DNA of 45,627 nt from Paracoccaceae bacterium (GTDB lineage: Bacteria; Pseudomonadota; Alphaproteobacteria; Rhodobacterales; Rhodobacteraceae). How positions within the stretch are numbered: position 1 is the first letter of the stretch; each line of letters starts with the position of its first letter. The notes beneath the pieces were generated by a model. It saw only the letters and a list, made by a program, of their open reading frames with translations. It searched no databases and had not been told where the DNA came from. Of this stretch, positions 35,298 to 45,123 are shown piece by piece. The DNA lies in assembly GCA_902554705.1 (NCBI GenBank), contig CACDPP010000013.1, positions 1 to 45,627 on the forward strand. Reading direction: 5' to 3'. The position numbers and the translations under genes are program-made.

Positions 35298-36293
35298 TTA
35301 TTTTAATAATTTTGCCGCTTCAGGTGCAAAGTAAGTTAATATACCATCGCATCCCGACCGCTTAAATGCCATTAGGGCTTCTATAATAATTTTATTTCGG
35401 TCAAGCCAGCCTTTTTCAAAAGCTGCAGATAACATCGAATATTCGCCACTGACTTGATATGCAAACGTTGGAGCGCCAAACGTATCTTTCACCCTTCTGC
35501 AGATATCAAGATAGGGCATCCCGGGTTTTATCATTACCATGTCTGCGCCTTCTCTAAGGTCTCTCGCAACCAATCGAAGCGCTTCATCAGAATTCGCTAT
35601 ATCCATTTGATATGTTTTTTTATCACCCGTAAGAGCGCCAGATGCTCCGACAGCGTCTCGAAAAGGCCCATAAAAACTGCTAGAATATTTCGCTGAATAT
35701 GACATTATACCCACTTCAGTATGTCCATTTTCCTCCAAGGCTAACCTAATTGCCCCAATGCGGCCGTCCATCATGTCAGATGGCCCTATCACATCAATTC
35801 CCGCTTCGGCTTGTGAGAGTGCTTGCTTAACCAAAGCCTCTACTGTTTTATCGTTCACAATTTTTCCATTTTCGACGAAGCCATCGTGTCCATTAATATT
35901 ATATGGATCTAAGGCCACATCTGACATGACAATAAGCTCTGGAATTTCTTTTTTAATGGCTCTGGTCGCTTTGTTTGACAAATTTTCTGGGTTCCATGCC
36001 TCGGCGCAATCTTCTGTTTTTAAAGACTGTTTTGTGTATGGAAAAAGACAGATAGCCGGGATGCCCGAATCAAAAGCCTCAGAAGCGGCGTTTACAAGTC
36101 GGTCGATACTTCTTCTTTTCACGCCTGGCATTGAAGGAACATCTTGCTCAATATTGCTGCCGTCACAGATAAAAACGGGCCAAATGAAATCATTTGCACT
36201 TACGTTTGTTTCACTTACCAAATTTCGTATTTTTTCGTTTTTTCTAGTGCGCCTAAACCGCAACGATGGAAATTTTTGATCGATAAAATTCAT
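35298..36293 (-). CDS. hemB: Delta-aminolevulinic acid dehydratase (porphobilinogen synthase)
   Basis: HemB condenses two 5-aminolevulinate to porphobilinogen, the pyrrole precursor of haem, B12 and bacteriochlorophyll. The Schiff-base lysines lie in MSYSAKYSS and MVMIKPGMP. The metal site reads DVALDPYNINGHDG at about 125-138, so the zinc-binding cysteines of other classes are Ala/Asp here (the Mg-type or metal-free class, as in Bradyrhizobium and Rhodobacter). I start at M 36293 (MNFIDQKFPSLRFRRTRKN), 331 residues; an upstream in-frame start at 36344 adds a basic tail unlike relatives. Confidence 0.96.
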   Translation of the reverse strand: MNFIDQKFPSLRFRRTRKNEKIRNLVSETNVSANDFIWPVFICDGSNIEQDVPSMPGVKRRSIDRLVNAASEAFDSGIPAICLFPYTKQSLKTEDCAEAWNPENLSNKATRAIKKEIPELIVMSDVALDPYNINGHDGFVENGKIVNDKTVEALVKQALSQAEAGIDVIGPSDMMDGRIGAIRLALEENGHTEVGIMSYSAKYSSSFYGPFRDAVGASGALTGDKKTYQMDIANSDEALRLVARDLREGADMVMIKPGMPYLDICRRVKDTFGAPTFAYQVSGEYSMLSAAFEKGWLDRNKIIIEALMAFKRSGCDGILTYFAPEAAKLLK

Positions 36294-36414
36294 ATTGAAA
36301 ACAGTCTTTTTAAATAACTTTACATGAATTCGACATGACCTCAAGTGTTTGTGTAAGTGTATTCTTGTAGTTTCGCTGGCCTAGACTAATTTGTTGTTTG
36401 GTAGATTTAATTTA

Positions 36415-36931
36415 ATGGTTAATTTATGGGTTTTTTTCAATAGATGCTTACTCGAGCATATGGTTCTGGACGCTATTAATTATCGCGTGGCTGATCGCAA
36501 TAGATAAGTTCTCTGGACATAGCCACTACGAATGGCTTTCTGCCTCAAATAGGGGTGCATCTCAACAGAGAGAGATGCTTAAATCTTTTTATTTAAAGTC
36601 GGACTATATAGGTAAATACAAAAATAATAGTTTAATCCTTTTACCAGTTTGTTTTTTTTCTTTCTTTTTCGTTAATTGGACAGCCGTGGCTTTTTTCTAT
36701 TCTGTAGAGTTTCTTCAGGCCGCTTTTTTTCTCTTCAGGCCGTTTACCATTTGCATTATCTTGCGTCTCTGTCTCCGTCAGTCTATTGGATCCCTTGATG
36801 AGGTGTCGTTTAATGATGTCTTTATTAAGGTTAAGCTATTTAGACGTGTTGCTGCGGTGATCTCATCGGTATCGCTTCTGAGCAGCATTATATGGGGTTC
36901 TTATTTTAACTTAAAAAACTATCTTTGTTAA
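36415..36931 (+). CDS. Small membrane protein, related to one annotated 'component of SufBCD complex'; start disturbed
   Basis: In the frame ending at 36931 the sequence is open from 36416, with no ATG/GTG/TTG until ATG 36575. Yet coding extends well upstream of that: IDAYSSIWFWTLLIIAWLIAID, then FFYSVEFLQAAFFLF, and IIWGSYFNL near the end. These match a Rhodobacterales family that I recall being annotated as a component of the SufBCD complex. About four membrane helices are visible. ATG 36415 is one frame off; removing one T from the T7 run at 36431-36437 would join it to the conserved frame as MVNLWVFSIDAYSS. So a frameshift or an unusual start is likely. Its function is untested; it sits 33 bases before mfd. 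Confidence 0.68.
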
Positions 36932-36964
36932 ATTTGAGTAATTTTTTCAATTGTTAGCTATAAA

Positions 36965-39900
36965 ATGATCGACAATTTATTAAAAATGGGTGGTGCTCCT
37001 GAGGGGTATGATGCAGCCCTAATTGTAAAAGAATTTGAAAAATCTAGCTCTTATTTACTCCACATTGCTCGAGACGATAAGCGAATGGCAGCAGTTAAAG
37101 ATGCTTTGACCTTCTTTGCTCCAGATATTCCAATAAAAATATTTCCTAGTTGGGATTGTTTGCCATATGACCGTATTTCTCCAAATTTGGAGATTTCTTC
37201 ACGTCGGTTATCTCTTTTAACTGATTTAGCTCTGAATTCATCTTCAAAATATATCATTTTAACCACCATTAACGCGGTGACTCAAAGAATTCCAAATAGA
37301 TCAATTCTTTCATCCGCGACATTTCAAGCCGATGTAGGAAAAAATATAAATATTAACCTACTGTATTCTTTTCTCAGTAAAATGGGATTTTCTAAAACGT
37401 CCACCGTTTCTGAGCCTGGGGATTATGCCGTCAGAGGTGGAATTATAGATATATTTGCACCTGGAGAGGTTGGAGCCGTCAGACTTGATTTATTTGGTGA
37501 CGTTTTAGATGGTATTCGTAAGTTTGACCCCATGTCTCAAAGAACAGTCTCAAAAATGTCCAATATAAGGCTGGCTCCTGTTTCGGAGGTAATTTTTGAC
37601 GAAGCATCAATTTCTAGATTTAGGCAAAATTACCGAAAAGAATTTGGTGCATCTCACTCAAAAGATATCTTATATGAATCTGTTAGTGCTGGAAATAAAT
37701 ATCAAGGTGTAGAACATTGGCTTCCATTTTTTTATGAGAAATTAGAAACTATTTTTGATTACCTGCCGGAAGCAACTGTTACTCTTGACGATAATATAGA
37801 TGCCGCTCGAACCTCGCGTTGGGAGGTTATTATCGATCAATTTCAGTCAAGGAAAGAGAACTTAGATCAAAAAAATAGATTAGATACTGTTTACAAACCA
37901 ATAGATCCAGAGCAACTTTATTTAAATGAAAATGATTGGAAGTTTGCGTTAAGGTCACGCAAGGTTTTACAGTTCAGTCCATTTCCCCAAACTCCAGGTC
38001 CAAATATAAAAGATGCAGGAGGTACGATAGGAAAAAACTTTTCCGTTGAAAGGCAGGCAGAAAATATTAATATTTTCAATGCCCTATCTTCTTATATTAA
38101 ATCCGAAATGGGGGCTAGGCCTGTTATTATAGCGAGTTATACCGATGGTGCTAGAGAGCGATTGAGGGGACTATTAAAAGATGAAGGTTTAGACGGAGCG
38201 AATCTTATCCAAGATATAAGCCAAGTTGATAAGACGGGAGTATTTTTGGCGGTATGGAGTTTAGAACAGGGTTTTCAGACTGATAAATTTACGATTATTT
38301 CGGAACAAGATGTTTTAGGCGAACGATTAATTCGACATGCATCTAAACGAAGAAAAGCCGAGAATTTTTTGACTGAGGCAACCTCTCTTACTTCTGGTGA
38401 TATTGTTGTTCATGTGGATCATGGAATAGGAAAGTACCACAATCTAGAAGTTATTAGTGCAGCCGATGCTCTACATGAATGCCTTGTTTTAGAATATGCT
38501 GAAAATGCTAGGCTTTATCTTCCCGTTGAAAACATTGAGTTACTTTCTAAATATGGTCAAGAATTTGGGCTTCTGGACAAGTTGGGTGGTGCAGCTTGGC
38601 AGGCAAAAAAGGCCAAACTTAAAAAGCGAATTAAGGATATTGCGGAAAGACTAATTAGGGTAGCTGCAGAGAGGGAATTAAGAACTGCACCTATATTCGA
38701 ACCGCCTCCTGGTGTTTGGGATGCGTTCTCAGCCAAATTTCCATATCAAGAGACGGATGATCAGATGAATGCGATTACTGACGTTATCAGTGATTTAACC
38801 TCGGGACGTCCAATGGATCGGCTTGTCTGTGGAGATGTAGGTTTTGGGAAAACAGAAATAGCTATGAGGGCAGCATTTTTGGCCTCAATTGCTGGCTTTC
38901 AGGTGGCCGTTATCGCCCCAACAACTCTTTTAGTTCGGCAGCATACTAAGAGTTTTTTGGACCGGTTCCGCGGCTTGCCAGTTGAGATAAGACAGTTATC
39001 TCGTTTTATTTCAAAAAAAGAAGCCGAAAAAACAAGAAATGAGATACAAAGCGGTGATGTGGATATTGTGGTTGGAACACATGCACTTTTGGCTCAGAGT
39101 ATCAAATTCAAAAACCTTGGATTGCTTATTATAGACGAAGAGCAACACTTTGGTGTGCAACATAAAGAACGACTTAAACAATTAAGAAGTGATATCCACG
39201 TTTTAACGCTTACCGCAACTCCAATACCTAGAACTTTGCAGTTATCCCTTGCTGGTGTACGTGACCTATCCATTATCGCAACACCCCCTGTGGATAGGCT
39301 GGCAATTCGAACATTTATAAGTGAGTTTGATACTATCACGATTAGAGAAGCTTTGTTGCGTGAACGTTTTAGGGGGGGGGCAATCTTTCTACGTCGTGCC
39401 CCGGGTCGCTGATCTTGAAGAAATTGAACTATTTCTTCGGGATCATGTGCCAGAGGTTTCTTACGTTATTACTCACGGTCAATTGCCTCCTGGTGAATTA
39501 GATAATCGAATGAATTCTTTTTACGATGGTAAGTATGACGTACTTCTTGCCACTACTATTGTCGAAAGCGGTTTGGATATTCCATCGGCAAACACCATAG
39601 TAGTTCATCGCGCTGAAATGTTTGGATTAGCGCAGCTATATCAAATAAGAGGTCGAGTTGGTCGTTCGAAGTTACGTGCATATGCTTATATGACCACTAA
39701 GATGAGGGCAAAAATGACCGCTGCATCGGAAAAAAGGCTGAAAATATTAGCGTCTCTTGACTCTCTAGGCGCAGGTTTTTCATTGGCGAGCCAAGATTTG
39801 GATATAAGAGGTGCAGGAAATTTACTTGGAGAAGAGCAGTCTGGCCAAGTTCGCGATGTGGGATATGAACTTTATCAATCTATGTTAGAGGAGACAATTT

Positions 39901-40424
39901 CAAAAATTCGAGGAGGTCAAATTGATGTTTTAACTTCAATGGACAATCAGTGGTCTCCTCAAATAAATTTGGGAGTTTCAGTTCTAATCCCTGAAACTTA
40001 TGTTGCGGATTTAGATGTCCGTCTAGGTTTGTATAGGCGTCTTTCTAATTTAAGCAAAAAAGTTGAGTTTGAGGGTTTTGCTGCCGAGTTAATAGATAGG
40101 TTTGGGAAGATACCACCCGAAGTAAACACACTCTTACTGGTTGTTAGAATAAAATCTGTTTGCAAAAAAGCAGGAATTGGTAAACTCGATGGTGGCCCAA
40201 AAGGTGCTACTTTACAATTTCATAATGACAAGTTTATATCTCCAGAAGGTCTAGTAGAATTCATTAAAAAGCAAAATGGCCTTGCAAAGATTAAAGATAA
40301 CAAACTCATTATCAAAAGAGACTGGAAAAAAAATTCGGATAAATTTAAAGGAGCATTCTCTATAGCTAGGGATTTAGCTGAAATTGCAGCTTCTTATGAA
40401 AATAATCCTTCCATTAATACTTAA
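36965..40424 (+). CDS. mfd: Transcription-repair coupling factor Mfd, one-base frameshift at a G9 run
   Basis: Mfd removes RNA polymerase stalled at DNA lesions and recruits UvrAB. The UvrB-like N-terminal domains span about 1-440, the RNAP-interacting domain ~460-540 (GDIVVHVDHGIGKYHNLE), and the RecG-like translocase has Walker A GDVGFGKTE at 623-631 and DEEQH at 724-728. Frame 1 ends at 39412 with RFRGGAIFLRRAPGR. At 39372-39380 nine G occur; with eight, the reading becomes RGGQSFYVVPRVADLEEI and continues to 40424, giving 1152 residues, the normal length. No separate downstream gene start is needed. Either a sequencing/assembly error or a real slippage mutation that cuts off the second translocase lobe and C-terminal domain. 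Confidence 0.93.
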
Positions 40425-40447
40425 CCTATCCCTTTATAGTTATTCAA

Positions 40448-41101
40448 TTATCGAGTATTTTCAGTCAGTCGCTTTTTGACATAATTCGTTACATGTTCAA
40501 TCATAGGTTCCATGTAAGGTTCTTCATAAAAGTGGCCAGCTCCATCAAGTTGTGTATGAGTTATCGTTATCCCTTTTTGTTCATGAAGTTTGTCAACTAA
40601 TATCTCGGTATCCTCGGGGGGAGCAATACGATCTTTTGTTCCATTAATTATCAAACCAGATGATGGGCAGGGTGCTAAAAAAGAAAAGTCGTACATGTTG
40701 GCAGGCGGTGAAGCAGATATAAAACCAGTAATTTCTGGTCTTCTCATTAATAGCTGCATTCCGATCCATGCACCAAAAGAAAAACCAGCCACCCAACAAT
40801 GTTTTGAATTGTTGTTCATAGATTGCAAGTAATCCAGAGCGCTGGCGGCGTCAGATAGTTCTCCAACACCTTGATCATATTCTCCTTGAGATCTTCCTAC
40901 GCCTCTAAAATTGAATCTCAGAACAGTGAATCCCATGTTAAAAAAAGCGTAGTGAAGGTTGTAGACGACCTTATTGTTCATAGTTCCACCAAACTGAGGG
41001 TGGGGGTGCAATATTATGGCAATAGGAGCATCACGGTCTTTTTGGGGATGATAGCGACCTTCTAGTCGGCCTTCAGGGCCAGGAAAGATTACCTCTGGCA
41101 T
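40448..41101 (-). CDS. Alpha/beta hydrolase (COG2945-like serine hydrolase)
   Basis: A 217-residue cytosolic hydrolase with LHPHPQFGGTMNNKVVYNL (conserved HPHP block), FNFRGVGRSQG, the nucleophile elbow GFSFG, and GAGHFYEEP carrying the base. NGTKDRIAPPED supplies the acid. The same protein is common in Alphaproteobacteria as a predicted esterase/dienelactone-type hydrolase, substrate unknown. It is convergent with mfd and divergent from the iscR-suf operon. Confidence 0.88.
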   Translation of the reverse strand: MPEVIFPGPEGRLEGRYHPQKDRDAPIAIILHPHPQFGGTMNNKVVYNLHYAFFNMGFTVLRFNFRGVGRSQGEYDQGVGELSDAASALDYLQSMNNNSKHCWVAGFSFGAWIGMQLLMRRPEITGFISASPPANMYDFSFLAPCPSSGLIINGTKDRIAPPEDTEILVDKLHEQKGITITHTQLDGAGHFYEEPYMEPMIEHVTNYVKKRLTENTR

Positions 41102-41133
41102 TTTATAAACTCCTAAAACTCATTATAGTTCCG

Positions 41134-41162
41134 TTGACTTACACTAAAAGCAAATTTAGAAG
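41134..41162 (+). promoter_or_regulatory. Probable promoter of the iscR-suf operon
   Basis: TTGACT (41134-41139), 17-base spacer, TAGAAG (41157-41162) as a weak -10. The -10 lies inside the ICE palindrome, so a protein bound there would block RNA polymerase. The leader would be about 75 bases. Confidence 0.5.
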
Positions 41163-41171
41163 AATTCTAAA
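41155..41171. promoter_or_regulatory. Irr-type iron-control element (ICE) palindrome
   Basis: TTTAGAA-GAA-TTCTAAA: two perfect 7-base inverted arms with a 3-base centre. This equals the ICE/Irr-box consensus described in Rhizobiales and Rhodobacterales. Irr is a Fur-family protein that senses haem. Its position over the -10 predicts repression of the suf operon. Confidence 0.75.
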
Positions 41172-41243
41172 CTTTGAAAATATACTTCTGATGCACTTAA
41201 GCGGTGTAGCTGAAAAGGTCAATAAATACTAAATGGGTTTACA

Positions 41244-41708
41244 ATGAGGCTTAGTACAAAAGGAAGATATGCGATGGTCGCAATGGCTGATTTAGCTATG
41301 TCAGCAAAAGAAAATTTGGTCACCTTGGGAGAAATTTCAAAGAGACAAAATATTTCGATGCCATATCTAGAACAGCTATTTGTAAAACTTCGAAGGTCTA
41401 AACTAGTTATTTCGGTGAGAGGGCCGGGCGGTGGCTATAAGTTGGCCAAACCTCCACATAAAATTCGGGTCGTTGACATCTTAACCGCGGTAGAAGAAAG
41501 CGTTAATGCGATGAGCCAGGGTGCTGGAGCTTCGGGCGGTCTATCTGGTTCAAAGGCTCAATCAATGACAAACCGTCTTTGGGAAGGATTGAGCGCTCAT
41601 GTCTTCGTTTACCTGCATCAAACTAGATTATCGGACATTGTAGAAAATGATCTCGCTCCTTGTCCGGCAGTTCCCACTATTTTTTCTATAGTTTCTGATA
41701 CTGAATGA
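41244..41708 (+). CDS. iscR: Rrf2 family regulator, IscR-like, lacking the cysteine triad
   Basis: The winged-helix N-terminus (MRLSTKGRYAMVAMADLA, ISMPYLEQLFVKLRRSKLV, SVRGPGGGYKLA) is typical IscR. IscR usually binds [2Fe-2S] through three cysteines near 92-104 and one histidine. Here the whole 154-residue protein has one cysteine, C140 in APCPAVP. The IscR of Rhodobacter sphaeroides is known to lack the triad too and still uses a cluster. It heads the suf operon and overlaps the desulfurase gene by four bases (ATGA). It likely represses or tunes its own operon. Confidence 0.9.
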   Translation: MRLSTKGRYAMVAMADLAMSAKENLVTLGEISKRQNISMPYLEQLFVKLRRSKLVISVRGPGGGYKLAKPPHKIRVVDILTAVEESVNAMSQGAGASGGLSGSKAQSMTNRLWEGLSAHVFVYLHQTRLSDIVENDLAPCPAVPTIFSIVSDTE

Positions 41709-42751
41709 GAGCTTATCTAGATTACAATTCTACTGTTCCGCTTAGAAGTGAAGCTAAGCATTCAATGATTGAAGCTATGAATGTTGTGGGTAACCCCTCA
41801 TCAGTTCATTTAGAGGGCCGAGCTGCGAAGAATTTAATTGAGAATGCTAGAGTTAAAATTGCCGAGGCGATTGGAGCAGATGGAGCAGATATTATATTTA
41901 CATCTGGTGCAACAGAGTCAGCAGCATTAGCCCTCGCAGGACGAAATATTATGTGTTCAAGAGTAGAACACGATGCTGTTAGTAGTTGGTGCAGCGCCAA
42001 ACTTTCGACAGATAGATTTGGAATGGTTGATATCGATAAGCCTGAACATTCGGCGCTTCAAGTTGCTAATTCTGAAACTGGAATAATTCAAAAACCTGTT
42101 AGAGGTATATGGCTTTCTGATATGACGCAAGCTTTTGGAAAAGTCCCTTTAGCTTTTAATTGGCACGATTGTGATTGTGCGATGATTTCTGCTCATAAGA
42201 TTGGCGGCCCCAAGGGCATTGGCGCTTTAATTTCAAAAAGGGGAACAGATTTGGCAGCTCTTATTAAAGGTGGTGGTCAAGAGATGGGGCGAAGATCTGG
42301 AACGGAAAATGTATTAGGTATCGTTGGGTTTGGGGCTGCTGCTGAAGCAGCTCAAAAAGACTTAGTCAACGGGGAATGGGAAAAGATTTTAGAATTTAGA
42401 ATGATTCTAGAAAATATGATTGAAGAATTCTCAGATGTTCCTATCTTAGTAGGAAAGGATTCTAAAAGATTGCCCAACACAACCTGTTTGATAACACCTG
42501 GATGGAAAGGAGAAACGCAAGTCATGCAAATGGACTTGGACGGTTTTGCAGTTTCTGCAGGGTCCGCATGTTCTAGTGGGAAAGTGAAACCTAGCTATGT
42601 ACTTAAAGAATTAGGCTTTTCAGAATATGAGGCCTCTTGCGCATTGAGAATTTCTTTGGGTTTGGAAACTACTAAGGATGAAGTTTTGAGGTTCGTAGAG
42701 ACTTGGATAAAAAAATTTAAGTACAACTTAAAAAGAAAAAATAATATTTAA
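41705..42751 (+). CDS. Cysteine desulfurase (NifS/IscS-like, class V aminotransferase)
   Basis: Takes sulfur from cysteine as a protein persulfide for Fe-S assembly. MRAYLDYNSTVPLRSEA begins the fold, FTSGATESAALAL binds PLP, the Schiff-base lysine is in SAHKIGGPKG, GRRSGTENV follows, and the persulfide cysteine is in SAGSACSSGK. At 348 residues it is shorter than IscS (about 400). A separate SufS would be expected downstream of sufD, outside the window; here the NifS-like enzyme sits between iscR and sufB, as in Rhodobacter. Confidence 0.94.
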   Translation: MRAYLDYNSTVPLRSEAKHSMIEAMNVVGNPSSVHLEGRAAKNLIENARVKIAEAIGADGADIIFTSGATESAALALAGRNIMCSRVEHDAVSSWCSAKLSTDRFGMVDIDKPEHSALQVANSETGIIQKPVRGIWLSDMTQAFGKVPLAFNWHDCDCAMISAHKIGGPKGIGALISKRGTDLAALIKGGGQEMGRRSGTENVLGIVGFGAAAEAAQKDLVNGEWEKILEFRMILENMIEEFSDVPILVGKDSKRLPNTTCLITPGWKGETQVMQMDLDGFAVSAGSACSSGKVKPSYVLKELGFSEYEASCALRISLGLETTKDEVLRFVETWIKKFKYNLKRKNNI

Positions 42752-42764
42752 ATGAGGGCCTGCA

Positions 42765-44291
42765 ATGGCGAGTTTTGAAAGCGTAGAAGTAAAAGAAGGC
42801 GTTGACCAGGAAACTGTAGACGCGGTCCGAGATGTTGGTGCGGCATATAAATACGGCTGGGAAACTGATATTGAGATGGAGTATGCTCCTAAAGGCCTGA
42901 ATACGGATATTGTTAAGCTAATAAGTGGTAAAAACGAAGAACCCGAATGGATGACTGAGTGGCGCATAAAAGCTTTCAATCGATGGGGAAAAATTGAAGA
43001 GCCTAAGTGGTCTATGGTTAACTATCCAGAAATTGATTTTCAGGATCAATATTATTATGCGAGACCGAAATCTATGGCTGAAAAGCCAAAATCTCTCGAT
43101 GAGGTGGACCCAAAGCTTTTAGAGACTTACGACAAGTTAGGCATACCACTCAAGGAGCAAATGCTACTAGCTGGCGTGGAAGCTGCTGGTAATGATACTG
43201 AACAAGGTGAGCGCAAAGTTGCTGTTGACGCTGTATTCGATAGCGTGTCAGTTGGTACTACTTTTCAAAAAGAGCTAAAAAATGCAGGTGTTATTTTTTG
43301 TTCAATATCAGAAGCAATAAAAGAGCATCCAGACTTAGTTAAAAAATATCTTGGTAGCGTTGTTCCAATTACAGATAATTATTACGCAACATTAAATTCT
43401 GCTGTATTTTCTGACGGTTCATTCGTCTACATTCCACCTGGTGTTAGATGCCCAATGGAACTTTCAACCTATTTTCGTATTAATGCGGAAAATACAGGGC
43501 AATTTGAGCGTACGCTGATCATTGCAGACACGGGAAGTTATGTATCGTATCTTGAAGGCTGTACTGCTCCAAAAAGGGATACTGCTCAGCTTCATGCAGC
43601 CGTCGTTGAGATTGTTGTAGAAGAAGACGCTGAAGTTAAGTACTCTACCGTTCAGAACTGGTTTCCTGGCGATGAAGATGGAAATGGTGGGATATATAAT
43701 TTCGTAACCAAAAGAGCTGACTGTCGAGGAGATAGATCAAAGGTTATGTGGACTCAAGTAGAAACAGGTTCAGCGGTCACTTGGAAATATCCTTCGTGTA
43801 TTTTAAGGGGTAACGAGAGCCAGGGCGAGTTTTATTCGATTGCCATTACAAATAATCATCAGCAAGCAGATACTGGAACGAAGATGGTACATTTGGGTAA
43901 AAATTCAAAATCTCGAATTGTTTCCAAGGGCATAAGTGCTGGTTTTGCTCAAAATACATACAGAGGTTTGGTTTCAATGCACCCAAAGGCAAAAAATAGC
44001 AGAAACTATACCCAATGTGATAGTTTGCTAATAGGGGACAAATGCGGTGCTCATACAGTGCCTTACATTGAGGTCAAGAATAATAGTTCTCGCGTTGAGC
44101 ACGAGGCAACGACATCAAAAGTGGACGATGATCAGCTGTTTTACTGCAGACAAAGGGGTATGGATGAGGAGGAAGCCGTGGCTCTTGTGGTAAACGGCTT
44201 TTGTAAAGATGTTCTTCAAGCGCTTCCTATGGAATTTGCAATGGAAGCTCAACAGCTTGTTGCAATTAGTTTAGAAGGAAGTGTTGGTTAA
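42765..44291 (+). CDS. sufB: Fe-S cluster scaffold SufB
   Basis: SufB, with SufC and SufD, forms the SufBC2D complex where clusters are built from desulfurase sulfur. The 508-residue protein has the right-handed beta-helix core; [58 protein letters not shown] and [17 protein letters not shown] are SufB signatures. The cysteine in YLEGCTAP and those in GDKCGAH are conserved. It begins 13 bases after the desulfurase gene. 76 bases separate it from sufC, with no gene seen there. Confidence 0.97.
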   Translation: MASFESVEVKEGVDQETVDAVRDVGAAYKYGWETDIEMEYAPKGLNTDIVKLISGKNEEPEWMTEWRIKAFNRWGKIEEPKWSMVNYPEIDFQDQYYYARPKSMAEKPKSLDEVDPKLLETYDKLGIPLKEQMLLAGVEAAGNDTEQGERKVAVDAVFDSVSVGTTFQKELKNAGVIFCSISEAIKEHPDLVKKYLGSVVPITDNYYATLNSAVFSDGSFVYIPPGVRCPMELSTYFRINAENTGQFERTLIIADTGSYVSYLEGCTAPKRDTAQLHAAVVEIVVEEDAEVKYSTVQNWFPGDEDGNGGIYNFVTKRADCRGDRSKVMWTQVETGSAVTWKYPSCILRGNESQGEFYSIAITNNHQQADTGTKMVHLGKNSKSRIVSKGISAGFAQNTYRGLVSMHPKAKNSRNYTQCDSLLIGDKCGAHTVPYIEVKNNSSRVEHEATTSKVDDDQLFYCRQRGMDEEEAVALVVNGFCKDVLQALPMEFAMEAQQLVAISLEGSVG

Positions 44292-44367
44292 CAACAAGAA
44301 AACATTGCCTTTAAGCTTTTGAACCTGATGATATTTAAAATATGCTTGGCTAAATTAAGGACTTTAC

Positions 44368-45123
44368 ATGTTAGAAATTAAAGATTTACGAGTAAATCTC
44401 GAGGACGAAAATAAAGAAATCCTTAAGGGCGTGGACTTAACTGTAGAAGCGGGCAAAGTCCATGCCATTATGGGACCAAATGGATCAGGAAAATCAACCC
44501 TATCTTACGTACTATCTGGTAAAGAAGGCTATGAAGTTATAGATGGAACCGTAACGTTGAACGATAACGATATTCTAGAAATGGAGCCAGAAGAAAGAGC
44601 CTCGGCCGGGCTTTTTTTAGCTTTTCAGTATCCTGTAGAAATTCCAGGCGTTGGAAATATGACTTTTTTGAGAACGGCTGTTAACGCGCAGCGTAAGGCG
44701 AGAGGCGAGCAAGAAATCAGTGCGACTGATTTTTTAAAACAAGTAAGAGAGCGTGCCAAATCCCTACAAATTGATTCTGAGATGTTAAAGCGTCCGGTAA
44801 ATGTTGGGTTTTCGGGAGGTGAAAAAAAACGAAATGAAATACTTCAAATGGCAATGTTAGAGCCAAAGATGTGTATCTTGGATGAAACAGATTCTGGTTT
44901 AGATGTAGATGCTATGAAGTTGGTTGCTGAGGGGGTTAATTCTCTGCGAGGTGCCGGAAGAGGCTTTCTTGTAATAACTCATTATCAACGGTTACTTAAT
45001 CATATAAAACCCGACGTAGTGCATATAATGGCAAATGGAAGGATCGTAAAAACCGGTGGGCCTGAGTTGGCACTTGAGGTTGAAAACAATGGCTATAGCG
45101 AAATCCTCTCGGAGGTCGCTTAA
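44368..45123 (+). CDS. sufC: Fe-S assembly ATPase SufC
   Basis: SufC is the ABC-type ATPase that drives structural change in SufBCD. Walker A GPNGSGKST lies near residue 34, ABC signature SGGEKKRNE, Walker B ILDETDSGLDVD, and TDSGLD is typical of SufC in place of the usual TSALD. No membrane segment. 251 residues is normal. Its stop overlaps the sufD start as TAATG. Confidence 0.97.
   Translation: MLEIKDLRVNLEDENKEILKGVDLTVEAGKVHAIMGPNGSGKSTLSYVLSGKEGYEVIDGTVTLNDNDILEMEPEERASAGLFLAFQYPVEIPGVGNMTFLRTAVNAQRKARGEQEISATDFLKQVRERAKSLQIDSEMLKRPVNVGFSGGEKKRNEILQMAMLEPKMCILDETDSGLDVDAMKLVAEGVNSLRGAGRGFLVITHYQRLLNHIKPDVVHIMANGRIVKTGGPELALEVENNGYSEILSEVA

Noticed and set aside
39321-40424. A separate gene starting at 39321 downstream of mfd
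   Set aside because: The first part of this frame overlaps mfd in another frame and is not Mfd-like; from 39381 on it is the missing Mfd C-terminal part. One-base shift explains it.
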